From: Thysanoteuthis rhombus
Lineage: Eukaryota; Mollusca; Cephalopoda; Oegopsida; Thysanoteuthidae
Assembly (NCBI GenBank): GCA_963457665.1
Contig: OY735218.1
Location: 43,157,348 to 43,221,347, forward strand
Direction of reading: 5' to 3'
DNA: 64,000 nt
The notes under the pieces were generated by a model. It saw only the letters and a list, made by a program, of their open reading frames with translations. It did not search any database and had not been told where the DNA came from. Shown piece after piece: positions 61,375 to 64,000 of this stretch. The position numbers and the translations under genes are program-made. How positions within the stretch are numbered: position 1 is the first letter of the stretch; each line of letters starts with the position of its first letter.

Positions 61375-62595
61375 CAAAGAATATAAAGCAGTGTAAAAAG
61401 TAAATGTAAAGAGCAAATTAGAAAAAAGGAAAGATGGCGACGACCGGAAACGAAAAGAATCAGAGGATATGAAAATGACGACTTTATCCTTAATCCTACA
61501 TTAATCGAGAGAAGAATATAAGAGACAGAAATGAAATCGAAATTATTGTTCAACCAAAGACAGCAAGGATGTTGGAGAAGTTGTTCTTGGGGTGCAACGG
61601 CAACTTGGCATCAGTGGAGTTGCTGATGGACCCACTAAATATCGCTAATGGAAATAGTTATAATGATAATGGAACTAAGCAAGGAGACCATACCAAGTTG
61701 GTGTCGACAAGGAAACATCTGACGTCAACTGAGAAGTTCATGTGCCATTCCCGTGTCAAATGAACAATTTGAAAATGTTAACAATAATTATCAAATTTTG
61801 AGTATATACCAAACCATAGTTCAAAGGAGAATCATTTGATCTTTGAATTATACTAAAATTTAAGGAGTATAGCAAAATAGAGATTTTGTCCTCAATCTGT
61901 GCACCTCACTAACTAAAATGCATGCATCAGATTAAATCAAAACACTTGATAAAATCCATGTATTCGTCATGACGACTAATCATAGTATTGAGAGAGAATA
62001 GATCATTAATCTCCCTCTCTTATTCATTCTTTCTTTCTTCCTCTTCGTTTCTTTCATCGGCTTTGGTTACATTAATGCATTTCTAGTCGTTATTTAATCA
62101 GATGCTTAATCAGATGTAAATACGTAAGTTTTCAAAAAAATAAATTATTTTCATTTCATATTTTCATGAAATAAACACTACATATGTATACAGATATATT
62201 GTTAACGCAAATGTTTCAAGTATTATTTGAAATAATCTTTAATCCATATAGATTCATAGCATAATTATCCAGTATTTACCTCTTTCCTCGACGGACGTTC
62301 CAGCAACAACCCTCCTTCCTACTCAGAACACTCACCAACAATTGGAATTCTATGACACCCATGGAATTTTAACTCAAATCAAGATTAATGTACAAATTAC
62401 CCGAAACAGCCCCCATTTGCTGGACAGTGGAAAGTAATGTCCACAAACACTACTCTTGTCTTCTGAAGATATATACGATACCGTTAACCGATTTATCAAA
62501 AAATATCATACATACATAACTAAAAAGTTTGGCTTTTCTTTTTTCTTAATTTTATTCAACCTTCAATGCAGAATATACTTACTTCATACATAGAA
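61375..62595. other. Unannotated DNA
   Basis: A 64-codon plus frame (61569-61763) has no family. T- and C-rich words lie at 62010-62050. No gene seen. Confidence 0.45.
61431..61452 (+). promoter_or_regulatory. YY1-like plus ETS-like motif pair
   Basis: AAGATGGCGACG (YY1-like, the ATGG also in fair Kozak context) is followed at once by ACCGGAAAC (ETS-like CCGGAA). The ATG opens only 12 codons. Possible core promoter; no downstream exon recognised. Confidence 0.22.
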
Positions 62596-62599
62596 AGTG

Positions 62600-62726
62600 A
62601 GATCTCTCTCTCTCTCCCTCTCTCTCTCCCTCTCAATCCCTCTCTCTCTCCCTCTCTCTTTCTCTCTCTCTCTCTTCCTCTCCCTTTCACTCTCTCCCTC
62701 TCTCTTTCTCTCTCTCCCTCTCTCTT
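62600..62726. repeat. (TC)n with CCC variants
   Basis: TCTCTC units with TCCC and TTTC variants. Mirror frames on the two strands here are artefacts. Confidence 0.95.
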
Positions 62727-63589
62727 GTGTTTGTATGTGACCAAATAATGTCTAGAAAATCAGGGTTCGGGTGTTTGAGAGACGTTTGTGGACAATGTAT
62801 GAAAATGTTCGTTGAGATGGGAAACTTGCAGTTCCTCGGGGAAAACATGTTTCACATTTATGAATTTATTCACGGAGACGCGAAACCAGTTTCAGAATTC
62901 TGGAACATCATTAACCAGCATTCCACATCGAGGGGTCACCAGAAAGTGATGTAATATTTTCAACAGATTCCCACAAGATATTTGATAAAGCTTGCAAGAA
63001 TGATTTCGGTCCATTTCTGTCGTAAATTCATCATCAATGACCATCCTTTTCATCTGGCTTTTGTGATTTCTTTATTTTCTCATCTTAATCTCTTGAAAGG
63101 GCAATAGGGGAGTATACATCACACTATACACCCCTTTCTATCTTTCTCTCTCTGTATATACAATATATACATGTGTGTTTATAGAGTCTAGAAGAGGTAA
63201 ATGATCAGAATATGAGTTGCAAGTGATTAAACAGTGAAAGATGTGAATAATGATGGCTATGTATTCTATACTTACAATTTTCGTACTTACAATGACTGAA
63301 TCTAAGGAAAACACTGATCGATAAAAAAGTCGATACATGAACATGATTGATGAGTTTGGTCAATCGATAACCACACGTTTGCCTGATCGGTTGTTTATGA
63401 AAGACCAATTCAGTCGACGAAGAATCTTGATTGAAGAAATTAGATCAATATCTGCATTCATAGTTTTGCCCTTAACATAATCTTCATTTTCAAATAAAAG
63501 CCTTGGTATAAATTATTCTGTTTTTTGGCGTTTTTTCCGAAGAGGGATATGTACGAATATTTGACCAATTTGTTTGTCTTAAGATTGTG
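62727..63589. other. Unannotated DNA with an orphan 69-codon frame
   Basis: The plus frame from ATG at 62748 to TAA at 62955 (69 codons) has an even, protein-like composition (Cys, Phe, Glu, His) but no recognised family, splice context or repeat partner. Worth only a note. Confidence 0.3.
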
Positions 63590-63715
63590 CTCCTCTCTCA
63601 CTGTTATGCAGTAGTCAGATGTCATATAAGACCCTCAAAGTCTGAATCTCGCCGTTCGATCCATTATTGTAGCCCTGTGCCACATTAAGCTAAGTTTAGA
63701 AAAATAAAGTAGATA
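63590..63715 (+). mobile_element. SINE-like fragment (family 3)
   Basis: B-box-like CCGTTCGATCC (63651-63661), then CCCTGTGCC..ATTAAGCTAAG, the segment shared with 54.44-54.48 kb, and an AAAAATAAAG tail. The A box is decayed. Confidence 0.5.
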
Positions 63716-64000
63716 AAATGCTGATTTTCGTGGCCGGCAAGTCCTTCTTAATCGGAAGATTATATTTCTGATGTGCTGAATTGAGGTGCCAAAGAGAAGA
63801 GACAGAAGTGCAGTGAATGTTTCGTCTCTTCTCTTTCGGAAGAAATCGACTCAAACGGATGAAGTATAGGTGATTGGGGGTAGTGCAACTGTGACAGGCG
63901 ATGCGCTAGGATTTAATCCTGTTTGGTTGCAGAATAATTGTTGGGGTCAGAAGGTTGAGGTACTCTATTTCCATGCAGGCAATTGATCGAGGTTTTTCTC
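63716..64000. other. Unannotated DNA
   Basis: Nothing recognised. Confidence 0.5.

Overview
The window looks like non-genic DNA from a large, AT-rich animal genome. A cephalopod mollusc of octopus type is my best guess. It rests on the mix of RTE and R4/Dong LINEs, tRNA-derived SINEs, an env-bearing Gypsy fossil and very long (TA)n and (TAA)n tracts, as I remember such genomes, and not on any host gene. I found no host protein-coding gene I can defend. The only long intact reading frame belongs to a LINE. One weak candidate terminal exon (3904-3999) and two promoter-like motif clusters (60.64-60.70 kb, 61.43 kb) are all that hint at host function.

Layout. 0-9.5 kb: an RTE LINE 3' end with a (GAT)n tail (0.77-1.06 kb), a long TA tract with a well-formed hammerhead ribozyme motif beside it (3.14-3.19 kb, minus strand), a pyrimidine-to-purine strand switch (4.8-5.4 kb), a LINE reverse transcriptase fragment split by microsatellites (7.5-8.07 kb), and an R4/Dong LINE fragment joined to a (TAA)n tract (8.4-8.7 kb). 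9.5-19.6 kb: the two ends of an RTE LINE (endonuclease part 9.5-10.5 kb, 3' part 18.0-18.7 kb) flank an old, broken, env-bearing Ty3/Gypsy element with both LTRs (10.56-17.80 kb). The RTE (TGA)n tail runs straight into an eight-unit array of about 125 bp. 19.6-31 kb: a hAT-type MITE with target duplication, a Tc1/mariner fossil, a 171-bp tandem duplication, very long TA tracts and a 27-bp minisatellite. 31-41 kb: a 2.4-kb array of about 19-bp units with an embedded 112-bp higher-order repeat, polypurine DNA, another RTE 3' end beside a 5S-rRNA-derived SINE, diverged tandem repeats, a tRNA SINE and a 32-bp minisatellite.

46.4-52 kb is the most notable part. It holds an apparently full-length R4/Dong-clade LINE (minus strand) with an uninterrupted 1201-codon frame carrying a reverse transcriptase, a CCHC motif and a restriction-like endonuclease. 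Its 3' end lies in a (TAA)n tract. A second, more diverged relative at 50.84-51.90 kb is bounded by TAA repeats on both sides. With the 8.4-kb fragment, three of three members touch TAA repeats, as expected for Dong-like elements that insert into TAA arrays. 52-64 kb: several tRNA-derived SINE pieces, three copies in the window of an unclassified repeat, two long-armed foldback elements sitting on TA tracts, a 5S-rRNA-like pseudogene and simple repeats.

No operons, CRISPR arrays or functional tRNA or rRNA genes were seen. The features interact as transposon ecology: LINEs using or leaving microsatellites, elements nested in one another, and arrays that may have grown from element tails.
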